From Ilumatobacteraceae bacterium (lineage in GTDB: Bacteria; Actinomycetota; Acidimicrobiia; Acidimicrobiales; Ilumatobacteraceae): a stretch of DNA of 7,346 nt. The translations under genes and the position numbers were made by a program. Under the pieces are notes generated by a model, which saw only the letters and a list, made by a program, of their open reading frames with translations, did not search any database and was not told the origin of the DNA. Location of the stretch: NCBI GenBank assembly GCA_025464045.1, contig JAODBQ010000225.1:1-7346 (forward strand), given 5' to 3'. Below are positions 1-6,993 of this stretch, piece by piece. Every line of letters starts with the position of its first letter. Position 1 is the first letter of the stretch.

Positions 1-1948
1 CGTGGAGCGCAACGGCGGCGCTGCCCGCATCGTCGGCCCGGCGGCGCGCGAGCGAGCGCGCGGCCGCCGCGTGGAGGCCCGCTCGCGTGATCTCGTTGAG
101 CTCGGCCGAGAGCGCCTCGGCCACGATCCCGTGCGAGAAGCGGAACGCGCCGACCCCGCCTCCCGCAACGACGAGCCCGGCGTCGAGCGCGGCGGAGAGC
201 TGATCGAGCGCGAGCTCGGCGGAGATCCCGGCGACGTCCGCAGCAAGACCGACGTCGATGGACGGACCCAGCGCGGCTGCCATCGTGAGCAGTCGCTGGG
301 TCGGCGCGCCCAAGGCGCTGACACGGCGGCGCACGACCGCCACGAGGCTGTCCGGCACGGCGGCGAGCCGACTCCCCAGCGCCTCGTCGTCGATGTCGCC
401 CTGCGGCTCGACGAGCGCCAGCAGCTCGCGCAGGAACAACGGGTTGCCACGGGTGCGCTCGTGGATGGCGCTGACGAGCTCGGCGCGCACGACCCGACCG
501 AAGCGTCGTGCGGACCACTGCGCCACGTCGACCTCGGTCAGCTCGTGCACGGCGACCTCGGCGACACGTTGCCGGGCCAGCTCGGCGGTGCATTCGAGGA
601 GGTGCTCGCGGGCAGTGCCGGCGACCGGGTGGGCGATGATCACCAGCAGCACGTTGCTGCGGCGCAACGGCGCGAAGAGGTGCACGAGCACTCGCAACGA
701 GTCGTCGTCCGCGGCCTGGAGGTCGTCGATGACCAGCACCATCGGTCGACCGCAGCGGACGAGCAGGTCCGCGATGCGGTCGGCGACCAGGAAGCAATCG
801 GGCATCATCGTGACGTCGACGAGGCCGGTCTCCGGTGACAGCACACCGGCCGCGAGGAGCTGACGTTCCAGCTCGATGATCGGCCAGAACGGCGGGGCGC
901 CGGCCGCCTGCGAGCACCGTCCCCAGAGCGTCACGACGCCGCTCGACGCGGCTTCGTCCGTGGCGGCCTCGACGAGTGCGGTCTTGCCGATGCCCGGCGG
1001 ACCGCTGACGTGCACCACCCCGCCGCGCCCGGCTCGGGCCGAGGCGATGGCGGCACGGAGCACGCCCAGCGCCGGATCGCGTCCGACCAGTGTGCTCGCG
1101 CCGGCGAGGAGCACGTGGCCCGGCGCGTCCTCCACCGCCGACACGTCGACGGGCCGTGTGGCCGGGATCGCGCGCCGCGCCGCCGGCGGGCGCAACGCCG
1201 GGTCCTGCTGGAGGATCGAGCGCTCGAGCCGCACGAGGTCGTCGCTGAGATCGAGACCGGACGAGTCGCGCAGCGCCGCCCGGGTCTGGTCGATCAGTCG
1301 TAGCGCATCCGTCTGGCGACCGACGCGGTACATCGCGAGCGCCGCCAGACCGCGCAGCCGCTCGTCGAGCGGGAACTCCGCGACCCGGTGCTCGACGACG
1401 AGCAGCGCGGCGACTGCGTCGTCCGCGTCGAGGTGCAGCGACGCTGCCGAGCCGAGCGCCACACCGAGCAACCCGTGCCAGCGGGCGATCGCGGCGATGG
1501 CGACCGGCTCGTTCGCGAGCTCCGGCAGTGGCGGGGCCGACCACAGCGCGATCGCGGCGCTGAACGACGCGAGTGCCGTCGCGGCCCGCTGCTCGGCGAG
1601 GTGCCGGCGGCCGGCGACGACGAGGTCCTCGAAGCGCAGCACGTCCACGCTCGCGCGCTCGACGTCGAGGCGGTAGCCCGGTGGCTGACGGACCAGCACG
1701 TTCGACCGACCGCCTGACCTGTGCAGCGGGTCGAGCGCGCGACGCAGGTTGGAGATGTGCACGTGCAGCGACCCGAGCTTCTTGTCGCCGGAATCCGGCC
1801 ACAGGATGTCGATCAGCCGCTCGCTGGCAACGACCTGTCCACACTCGATGGCCAGGATCGCGAGGACGAAGCGCTGGCGTGGACCGCCGAGCTCGAGCTC
1901 GTCGCCGTCGCGCAGGCCGCGCACACCGCCGAACAGTCGTAGCTCCAC
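1..1948 (-). CDS. AfsR/SARP-family transcriptional regulator with BTAD and ATPase domains (3' end cut by window edge)
   Basis: The minus frame is open from the left edge to the start; 649 codons are visible and the C-terminus lies outside. Numbering from the GTG at 1948, residues 1-95 form an OmpR/PhoB-type winged helix: it opens VELRLFGGV, then has the GGPRQRFVLAIL helix, the LWPD turn, the HVHISNLRRAL recognition region and PPGYRL. A helical bacterial transcriptional activation (BTAD) domain follows to about 243. An AAA/NB-ARC-like ATPase comes next, with Walker A GPPGIGKT at 316-323 and Walker B VLVIDD at 404-409, then the family's GNPLFLREL segment. In AfsR-like proteins, ATP binding and BTAD oligomerisation control promoter binding. 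In-frame GTGs at 1990 and 2008 would lengthen it. I prefer 1948 because SARPs usually begin at this first beta strand, the codons upstream have less GC-rich third positions, and a TANNNT box sits 6 nt before this GTG. The target is unknown; the divergent monooxygenase is a candidate. Family assignment is secure, the start is not. Confidence 0.9.
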   Translation of the reverse strand, partial: MELRLFGGVRGLRDGDELELGGPRQRFVLAILAIECGQVVASERLIDILWPDSGDKKLGSLHVHISNLRRALDPLHRSGGRSNVLVRQPPGYRLDVERASVDVLRFEDLVVAGRRHLAEQRAATALASFSAAIALWSAPPLPELANEPVAIAAIARWHGLLGVALGSAASLHLDADDAVAALLVVEHRVAEFPLDERLRGLAALAMYRVGRQTDALRLIDQTRAALRDSSGLDLSDDLVRLERSILQQDPALRPPAARRAIPATRPVDVSAVEDAPGHVLLAGASTLVGRDPALGVLRAAIASARAGRGGVVHVSGPPGIGKTALVEAATDEAASSGVVTLWGRCSQAAGAPPFWPIIELERQLLAAGVLSPETGLVDVTMMPDCFLVADRIADLLVRCGRPMVLVIDDLQAADDDSLRVLVHLFAPLRRSNVLLVIIAHPVAGTAREHLLECTAELARQRVAEVAVHELTEVDVAQWSARRFGRVVRAELVSAIHERTRGNPLFLRELLALVEPQGDIDDEALGSRLAAVPDSLVAVVRRRVSALGAPTQRLLTMAAALGPSIDVGLAADVAGISAELALDQLSAALDAGLVVAGGGVGAFRFSHGIVAEALSAELNEITRAGLHAAAARSLARRRADDAGSAAVALH

Positions 1949-1954
1949 CGGCAG

Positions 1955-1960
1955 ACCGTA
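1955..1960 (-). promoter_or_regulatory. Candidate -10 box for a leaderless regulator mRNA
   Basis: On the minus strand TACGGT (TANNNT type) is followed by six bases and then the GTG at 1948-1946. This is the spacing expected when transcription starts at the first base of the start codon, a common arrangement in actinobacteria. No convincing -35 is visible upstream. A short TANNNT match can occur by chance, so this is tentative. A second TANNNT (TAGCGT, plus-strand positions 2040-2045) is an alternative -10 for a longer transcript. Confidence 0.35.
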
Positions 1961-2044
1961 GCGATGTACGGCCGCGAACGATGATGTCACCGTCTTGACG
2001 ATCGGCACGATCGGGCCCGTCGCGCCGTCGGCGCGTTGGACGCT

Positions 2045-2069
2045 AAAGTTGACCTTGCTGATCGACTTT
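2045..2069. promoter_or_regulatory. Imperfect inverted repeat in the divergent control region (candidate operator)
   Basis: AAAGTTGA at 2045-2052 and TCGACTTT at 2062-2069 are reverse complements at 7 of 8 positions, with a 9-bp spacer. The repeat lies between the regulator and the monooxygenase and ends one base before the monooxygenase ribosome binding site. It overlaps TANNNT-type boxes on both strands (TAAAGT at 2044-2049, plus; TAGCGT at 2040-2045, minus). This AT-richer patch stands out from its surroundings. A repressor or activator site for either gene is plausible; a 5'-UTR hairpin is the alternative. Confidence 0.4.
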
Positions 2070-2070
2070 T

Positions 2071-2075
2071 GGAGG
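2071..2075 (+). promoter_or_regulatory. Strong Shine-Dalgarno site fixing the monooxygenase start
   Basis: GGAGG lies six bases before the ATG at 2082. The same frame extends upstream to an ATG at 1995, but this site, and the fact that family homology begins directly after 2082, make 2082 the start. Confidence 0.85.
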
Positions 2076-2081
2076 CGCGCC

Positions 2082-3176
2082 ATGCCCATCGAGTTCCTCG
2101 GAATGGGGGCCACCAACGACGGCTCCGAGACCCGTCCCCGCACCGGCGCGAGCTTCGACGCCGGCTACACCCTGCGCCTGGCGAAGGCGCACGAGGACAA
2201 CGGCTGGGATCGCGTCCTCACGGCCTACGGCTCCGGCAGCCCGGACCCCGCGCAGGCGGCAGCGTTCATCGCCAGCCACACCGATCGGCTCCAGCTGCTG
2301 CTGGCCCACCGGCCCAACCTGTCGATCCCGACGTTCGCGGCCAAGACCGTCGCGACCCTGGACCAGATCAGCAGCGGGCGACTGGCGCTGCACGTGATCA
2401 CGGGCGGCAGCGACCACGAACAGCAGCGCGAGGGCGACTTCCTCACCCACGACGAGCGGTACGCGCGGACGCTCGAGTACATCCGGATCCTCAAGCAGGC
2501 GTGGACGAGTCACGAGCCGTTCGACCACGACGGTGTGCACTACCGGTTCGCCGACTTTGTCAGCGACGTGTTCCCCGTCCAGCAGCCGCGCCCGTCGATC
2601 TCGTTCGGTGGCTCGTCGGACGCCGCCTACGCGGTCGGCGCCGCCGAAGCCGACATCTACTGCCTGTGGGGCGAGCCGTTGGCCGACACTGCAGAGCAGA
2701 TCGCGACGATCAAGGCCGCGGCGAAGGCGGCCGGACGCACCGATGTTCCTCGGATCCAGGTCGCCTTCCGACCGATCCTCGGCGCCACCGAGGACGAGGC
2801 GTGGGAGAAGGCACACCGCATCGTGGAGACGATCGCCAGCCGGCGCAACGTGTCGGGGAGCATGCTCGCGCGCAGGTTCACCTCCACCCCGCAGAACACG
2901 GGGTCGCAGCGACTGCTGTCGATCGCCGAGCGTGGCGACCGCTACGACCGCGCCCTCTTCACCGGGACCGCCGCCGTCACGGGTGGTGCCGGCAACTCGA
3001 ACGCACTCGTCGGGACGCCCGAGACGGTCGCCGCCGCGCTGCTCGACTACGTCGATCTCGGCGTCGACATCCTCTCCGCACGCGGCTACGACATCCTCGA
3101 GGACGCGATCGACTTCGGCCGCCACGTCATCCCACTCGTACGCGACGAGATCGCCAAGCGAGACCGCGCGGCCTGA
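2082..3176 (+). CDS. LLM-class flavin-dependent monooxygenase, alkanesulfonate monooxygenase (SsuD)-like
   Basis: The 364-residue protein has the length and TIM-barrel pattern of the bacterial luciferase-like family, closest by eye to SsuD (about 380 residues). Landmarks shared with E. coli SsuD are RPNLSIPTFAAKTVATLDQ (79-95 region), DHEQQREGDF with the following HDERY, FGGSSD at 175-180, WGEPL near 196-200, GGAG at 301-304, ALVG and the GYDILEDA segment near 335-342. Such enzymes use reduced flavin from a partner reductase plus O2 to oxidise small substrates; SsuD cleaves alkanesulfonates to aldehyde and sulfite in sulfur starvation. Recalled SsuD active-site positions differ here: Cys54 aligns with Ser53, His228 with Ile232 and Arg297 with Thr300, while Arg226 is kept as Arg230. 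The substrate may therefore not be a sulfonate. No reductase or ABC transporter (ssuE, ssuABC) is in the window. The gene is divergent from the SARP regulator. Family is secure, substrate unknown. Confidence 0.9.
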   Translation: MPIEFLGMGATNDGSETRPRTGASFDAGYTLRLAKAHEDNGWDRVLTAYGSGSPDPAQAAAFIASHTDRLQLLLAHRPNLSIPTFAAKTVATLDQISSGRLALHVITGGSDHEQQREGDFLTHDERYARTLEYIRILKQAWTSHEPFDHDGVHYRFADFVSDVFPVQQPRPSISFGGSSDAAYAVGAAEADIYCLWGEPLADTAEQIATIKAAAKAAGRTDVPRIQVAFRPILGATEDEAWEKAHRIVETIASRRNVSGSMLARRFTSTPQNTGSQRLLSIAERGDRYDRALFTGTAAVTGGAGNSNALVGTPETVAAALLDYVDLGVDILSARGYDILEDAIDFGRHVIPLVRDEIAKRDRAA

Positions 3177-3211
3177 GTTCCCGCATTCCGGCGTGCCGCA
3201 GCGATGTCGAT

Positions 3212-3225
3212 ATCACACGTGAGAT
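3212..3225. promoter_or_regulatory. 14-bp dyad around CACGTG (candidate operator)
   Basis: ATCACACGTGAGAT is a palindrome with one mismatched pair, centred on a perfect CACGTG. It lies in the spacer between the monooxygenase and the membrane hydrolase, 34 bp upstream of the -35 box at 3259, a position suitable for an activator or repressor. No regulator family can be assigned. It could be chance or a remnant of mRNA 3' structure. Confidence 0.3.
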
Positions 3226-3258
3226 GACGCGGAAAGAACTCGCACTCGCCTTCGGCTG

Positions 3259-3288
3259 TTGACCCCAATGCACCGCGCGCACGACAAT
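3259..3288 (+). promoter_or_regulatory. Sigma70-type promoter for the SGNH membrane protein
   Basis: TTGACC at 3259-3264 (5 of 6 to the -35 consensus) is separated by 18 bp from GACAAT at 3283-3288 (4 of 6, with the key A2 and T6). Transcription would start near 3295, leaving a leader of about 15-20 nt. The promoter makes the TTG at 3259 and ATG at 3268, which extend the reading frame upstream, unlikely starts. Confidence 0.6.
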
Positions 3289-3302
3289 GCGGCGGGGAAA
3301 TC

Positions 3303-3307
3303 GGGGG
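3303..3307 (+). promoter_or_regulatory. G-rich Shine-Dalgarno-like site before GTG 3316
   Basis: GGGGG lies eight bases before the GTG at 3316. For the GTG two codons upstream (3310) it would be only two bases away, and the weaker GGGGA at 3294-3298 would have to serve at 11 bases. I therefore favour 3316, with 3310 as the close alternative. Confidence 0.45.
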
Positions 3308-3315
3308 CGGTGAGC

Positions 3316-5556
3316 GTGACGACACAACCGAGACTGCGGTGGCGCGGCAGTCTGCTGGCCGTCGCCGTGTATCTGGTCGCGGAGATCGTGTTGGTGGGCG
3401 TCACGGCGTGGGCCGTCGATCGCAAGGTGCACGCCCTGTGGGTCGCGACCTCGCTCGTGGCAGGAGTCGGGTTCTGGCTCGCGAGCCAGCAGTACCGAGT
3501 GTGGGCGTTGACGCGCGACGTCCGCGGATTGCGATGGCAGTTGGTCCTGGCAATGAGCGGGATCGTGCTGATCTACGCCGCGGCGCACCTGGTGAGGCAG
3601 GCGTCCGCGGAGAACAGCCAGATCTGGGCAGCGGTCGCGATCGGCCTGCTGTTCGTCGGGTTCCTGCCGGTGATGCACATCGTGCGCACCGACGTCAACG
3701 CCGCGCCACCGGCCGACGACCCGCGTGCGACGTCGACGACCCCCGCCAGCGTGCAGCGACCATCGTTCGTGCGGTACCTGTTCGCCTGGCTCGCCAACGC
3801 GGCGGTCATCGGGCTCGCCGTGGTGCCGGGGCTGATGGTCCTCGGCGCGGGGTGGAAGCCGGCCGTGTTGGTCGCGTCGGCATGGTTCGTGTCGGCGCTC
3901 GTCGACCGTCTGGGTCGACTGCGGCACTACTGGTTGGCGGCCGTCGTGTTCGCGGCCGTGGCCGGCGTCCTGTTGATCGTGGTGTTGCACACCGACCTCG
4001 CGGGACGCAGCGTCGACGCGTCGGTCGCACTGGTCGGCCTCGGGTTGCTCGGTGTGCTCGGCCTGGTCGATGCGATCTCCGCGTGGGCGCGCAACCGCGA
4101 GTCGACGGCGTCCTGGGCGTCACGCCGCGCCAGAGCGGTTCCGGTGCTGGCCGTCGCGGCTGTGCTCGCTGTGGCGGGGATCGTGTGGACGGTCGACCGT
4201 CTGGGTGGTGTGCCGTGGCCGATCCAGGTGCTCGTGATCGTCGCCTGCATCGCGTTCGGCGCGTCGTTCGTGTCCCGCGGACAAGGTTTCGTGGTCGTCG
4301 CGCTGCTGGGGGCGTTGCTGGTCTGGACGATCGCCGATCGAACGGACCGGGCACCGCTGGACCCGTCACCGAACGGTGTCGGGACGATCGTCGCGCTCGG
4401 TGATTCGTACATCGCCGGGGAGGGCGCGCACCGGTTCTTCCCCGACACGAACGTGAACGGCGCCAACGACTGCCGCCGATCGTCGTCGGCGTTCCCATAT
4501 CTGGTCGCATCGAGGTTCGACATGCACCTGGTCTTCGACGCGTGTTCGGGTGCCCTCGCCACGCAGATCTGGAACGACGGCCAGATCAAGTCGGACACGG
4601 ATCCCGGGGACCCGATCGGCGAGCTCCCACAGCTGAACAACGACCTTCCACCTCGACCTGACCTGGTCCTGATCTCGATCGGTGGCAACGACGGCTTGTT
4701 CGGTGACATCGGCAGGAGCTGCGCGTTGCCGGGTTCCTGCTCGGACAACGAGGCGTTGTTCGACGGAAACCTGCACAACGTGCGCAGCGCGGTGGCGAAG
4801 GCGTTGGTCGAGGTGGCCGAGAAGTTCCCGGAATCACCGATCGTCGTCGTCCCGTACCCGCAGATGTTGATCGAGACGGGCTGCGCCACCGTGCCGCTCG
4901 ACGGCCGGGAGGTCTCCTACCTGCACGGCTTCGTGCACCGCTTGGACGCCGCCGTTCAAGCAGCAGTCACCGATGCGAACGGCAACGCACCGGCTGGCAC
5001 CGCCCCTCACATCACCTTCTTCGCGGACGGTGAGCACGCATATGCCGGCAACGAACTGTGCTCCGGGGCGCAGAAGGAGCCTCCGATCAACGCCATCCGG
5101 CTCGCGCCGACGGAGGCTCCCAGCGTGTTCGTGCGGATGATCCCGACCAACTGGACCCATGCCAGCTTCCACCCGCGGGAGTTCGGCCACCAGCTGATGG
5201 CGGACTCGCTCGCCGGCTGGTTGACGGGCCGGTTCCCCGGGTTCGGTGCCCCCGTGGCGACCGTCACCGAACCTGCTCCGGTGGAGCCTGTCGTCGGCGC
5301 GCCCGCACCGGATCCGGCGCCGACCTGCCCGGACCGGAAGCCGTGTCAGGACGAGGTGCAGGAGTGGATGACCCGACACGCGTTGGACAGCCTCCGCGGG
5401 TTGGTCGTGCCGGCGCTGATCCTGCTCGCCGCCGGGTGGGTGGCGGCGGCGGCGGCCCGCCGATACCTCGTCGTCGGCTGGTCGTCCGGCGCACTCACCG
5501 CGCGGATCCGTCGTTGGTTGACGAGACGGTCCCGGAACGCGACGCCGTCCACCTGA
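3316..5556 (+). CDS. Multi-pass membrane protein with extracytoplasmic SGNH/GDSL hydrolase domain
   Basis: The protein has 746 residues from GTG 3316. The basic N-terminus is followed by about 11 hydrophobic segments, near residues 12-34, 41-57, 75-93, 104-122, 153-178, 182-196, 205-224, 236-255, 275-292, 302-319 and 323-340. An SGNH hydrolase domain (about 355-635) comes next: block I LGDSYIAGEG with nucleophile Ser364, block II DACSGA, block III IGGND at 455-459 and block V SFHP with catalytic His619. The usual Asp three residues before that His is absent (HASFHP), suggesting a Ser-His dyad or a carbonyl partner. A Pro/Ala-rich linker, a C-terminal helix (about 695-715) and an Arg-rich tail follow. 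An odd number of N-terminal helices plus positive-inside ends puts the hydrolase outside. Such domains remove or transfer acyl groups on lipids or glycans, so an envelope esterase is likely. The membrane part lacks a visible AT3 acyltransferase signature. The protein has its own promoter; the substrate is unknown. Confidence 0.88.
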   Translation: MTTQPRLRWRGSLLAVAVYLVAEIVLVGVTAWAVDRKVHALWVATSLVAGVGFWLASQQYRVWALTRDVRGLRWQLVLAMSGIVLIYAAAHLVRQASAENSQIWAAVAIGLLFVGFLPVMHIVRTDVNAAPPADDPRATSTTPASVQRPSFVRYLFAWLANAAVIGLAVVPGLMVLGAGWKPAVLVASAWFVSALVDRLGRLRHYWLAAVVFAAVAGVLLIVVLHTDLAGRSVDASVALVGLGLLGVLGLVDAISAWARNRESTASWASRRARAVPVLAVAAVLAVAGIVWTVDRLGGVPWPIQVLVIVACIAFGASFVSRGQGFVVVALLGALLVWTIADRTDRAPLDPSPNGVGTIVALGDSYIAGEGAHRFFPDTNVNGANDCRRSSSAFPYLVASRFDMHLVFDACSGALATQIWNDGQIKSDTDPGDPIGELPQLNNDLPPRPDLVLISIGGNDGLFGDIGRSCALPGSCSDNEALFDGNLHNVRSAVAKALVEVAEKFPESPIVVVPYPQMLIETGCATVPLDGREVSYLHGFVHRLDAAVQAAVTDANGNAPAGTAPHITFFADGEHAYAGNELCSGAQKEPPINAIRLAPTEAPSVFVRMIPTNWTHASFHPREFGHQLMADSLAGWLTGRFPGFGAPVATVTEPAPVEPVVGAPAPDPAPTCPDRKPCQDEVQEWMTRHALDSLRGLVVPALILLAAGWVAAAAARRYLVVGWSSGALTARIRRWLTRRSRNATPST

Positions 5557-5684
5557 TCCCGGTTTCGGCATGCTCGCCACGAACGCGCCCGGATCGCGGC
5601 GCCGAGACGTCACCTCACCCGGCACCTTCCGACCTGCCGAACCGCGCTTCCACCGCCGATCGCGTTCACGGGCAGCGGGATGGC

Positions 5685-5690
5685 TATCGT
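5685..5690 (+). promoter_or_regulatory. Candidate -10 box for leaderless acyl-CoA dehydrogenase mRNA
   Basis: TATCGT is followed by seven bases and then ATG at 5698, the spacing that puts the transcription start at the A of the start codon. No Shine-Dalgarno sequence is correctly spaced for this ATG, which supports a leaderless transcript. No canonical -35 is seen 16-18 bp upstream. An in-frame ATG at 5680 would place this box inside the coding region. Confidence 0.5.
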
Positions 5691-5697
5691 CCCAGAC

Positions 5698-6912
5698 ATG
5701 TCGACGATCGACATCGCCAGCCACGACGACGCCGCGCTCGATGAGGTGAACCGCCTCATCGACGAGCTGCTCGGCGCGTGCCCTCACCCTGCCGCTGACC
5801 AGACGACGTTCGCCGGTGAGCAGTTCGACCGCGGGCTCGCCTGGGTGCACTTCCCGGTCGGCCTCGGTGGTCTCGACCTGTCACCGAAGTACCAGCCGGT
5901 CATCAACGGTCGGTTGTTCGCTGCCGGCGCGACGAACCCGTTCCCGCGCAACCCGATGGGCTACGGCATGTGCGGTCCGACGATCGTCGAGTGGGGCACG
6001 CCGGAGCAGAAGCAGAAGTACCTCCGCCGCATCTTCACCGCGGAGGACATCTGGTGCCAGCTGTTCTCGGAGCCGGGCGCCGGCTCCGACGTCGCCGGGC
6101 TCGCGACGATGGCCGTCCCCGACGGCGATGAGTGGGTGCTGAACGGGCAGAAGGTGTGGACCTCGCTCGGCCATCGGGCGAGGTGGGGGCTGATCATCTG
6201 TCGCACCGATCCGGAAGCGGTCAAGCACGCCGGCATCACCGCATTCGTGGTCGACATGCACGCGCCGGGCGTGGACGTGCGTCCGCTGCGTCAGATGACC
6301 GGCGGGGCCGAGTTCAACGAGGTGTACTTCACCGATGTCAAGGTGCCCTCGACGGAGCTGCTCGGTCGCCCCGGTGACGGCTGGCGAGTGAGCCTCACGA
6401 CGCTGATGAACGAGCGGACGGCGATCGGTGGGGCGACACCGCCGCGCGGTTCTGGGCCGATCGCGTCGGCGGTGGAGCTGTGGCGGGAGCTCCCAGCCGG
6501 GCCACGCTCGGCTGCCGTCCTCGATCGGCTGATGCAGGTGTGGATCGAGGCCGAGGTGATCCGGCTCAACAACATGCGCGCCTCGAACAACCGGAAGATG
6601 GGCGTGCCCGGGCCGGAGGGGTCGATCGGCAAGCTCGCCTCGGCCGAGAACAACAAGCGCGTGTACGAGGTGTGCATGGACCTGCTCGGCGCCAACGGCC
6701 TCCTGTCCGGCGGCTACGACGTCGACGATAACGGTCGACAGACCGTGGGCCACGATGCCATCACGCGCGCATTCCTGCGCAGCCGCGCGAACTCGATCGA
6801 GGGTGGCACGTCCGAGGTGTTGCGGAACATCCTCGGCGAGCGCGTGCTCGGCCTCCCCGGCGACGTTCGCGTCGACCGCGGGGTGGCTTGGAACACCGTG
6901 CCGCGCGGGTAG
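5698..6912 (+). CDS. Acyl-CoA dehydrogenase family flavoprotein (FadE-like)
   Basis: The protein has 404 residues, the normal length for the family. It has the N-terminal helical part (FDRGLAWVHFP, then GPTIVEWGTPEQKQKYL), the FAD-contact strand QLFSEPGAGSDVAG around 122-131, the KVWTS element with Trp154, the TGGAEFNEVYF beta region, and the C-terminal helices ending IEGGTSEVLRNILGERVLGLPG. Such enzymes form an alpha,beta double bond in an acyl-CoA, passing electrons via FAD to ETF. The position matching the catalytic Glu of medium-chain enzymes (EGT) is Gly369 or Gly370 here, as in many actinobacterial FadE proteins. Glu239 in MNER lies where isovaleryl-CoA dehydrogenase carries its base and could substitute. 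Sequence style suggests a branched, cyclic or steroid side-chain acyl-CoA, but the substrate cannot be fixed. The start at 5698 is chosen for the leaderless signal; ATG 5680 would add six residues. It lies 141 bp after the SGNH gene with its own signal, so it is probably a separate transcript. Confidence 0.92.
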   Translation: MSTIDIASHDDAALDEVNRLIDELLGACPHPAADQTTFAGEQFDRGLAWVHFPVGLGGLDLSPKYQPVINGRLFAAGATNPFPRNPMGYGMCGPTIVEWGTPEQKQKYLRRIFTAEDIWCQLFSEPGAGSDVAGLATMAVPDGDEWVLNGQKVWTSLGHRARWGLIICRTDPEAVKHAGITAFVVDMHAPGVDVRPLRQMTGGAEFNEVYFTDVKVPSTELLGRPGDGWRVSLTTLMNERTAIGGATPPRGSGPIASAVELWRELPAGPRSAAVLDRLMQVWIEAEVIRLNNMRASNNRKMGVPGPEGSIGKLASAENNKRVYEVCMDLLGANGLLSGGYDVDDNGRQTVGHDAITRAFLRSRANSIEGGTSEVLRNILGERVLGLPGDVRVDRGVAWNTVPRG

Positions 6913-6993
6913 TCCGTCTGGGGCATCCGCCCCGCCGGTGGTCCGAGTCGTCGGAGCGGGCGCGAGTCGCTGGGCGTGGTTGTCGCGGCCCGG

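Noticed and set aside
2..1717. Long plus-strand open frames (for example 2-838, 876-1676) opposite the regulator
   Set aside because: They are Arg-, Ala- and Ser-rich shadow frames of the minus-strand SARP gene, whose frame gives clear domain motifs throughout.
1995..2000. TTGACG as a -35 box for the monooxygenase
   Set aside because: No acceptable -10 box lies 16-18 bp downstream.
1995..2081. Upstream extension of the monooxygenase to ATG 1995
   Set aside because: GGAGG six bases before ATG 2082 is decisive, family similarity starts there, and the extension would cover the divergent control region.
2043..3990. Long minus-strand frames (2043-3125 and 3127-3990)
   Set aside because: They lie antisense to the monooxygenase and membrane hydrolase genes, have shadow-type composition and no recognisable motif; in GC-rich DNA the opposite strand is often open.
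5557..5684. Possible small gene or terminator between the SGNH and acyl-CoA dehydrogenase genes
   Set aside because: No frame with a plausible start and ribosome binding site, and no convincing hairpin followed by a T tract, was seen.
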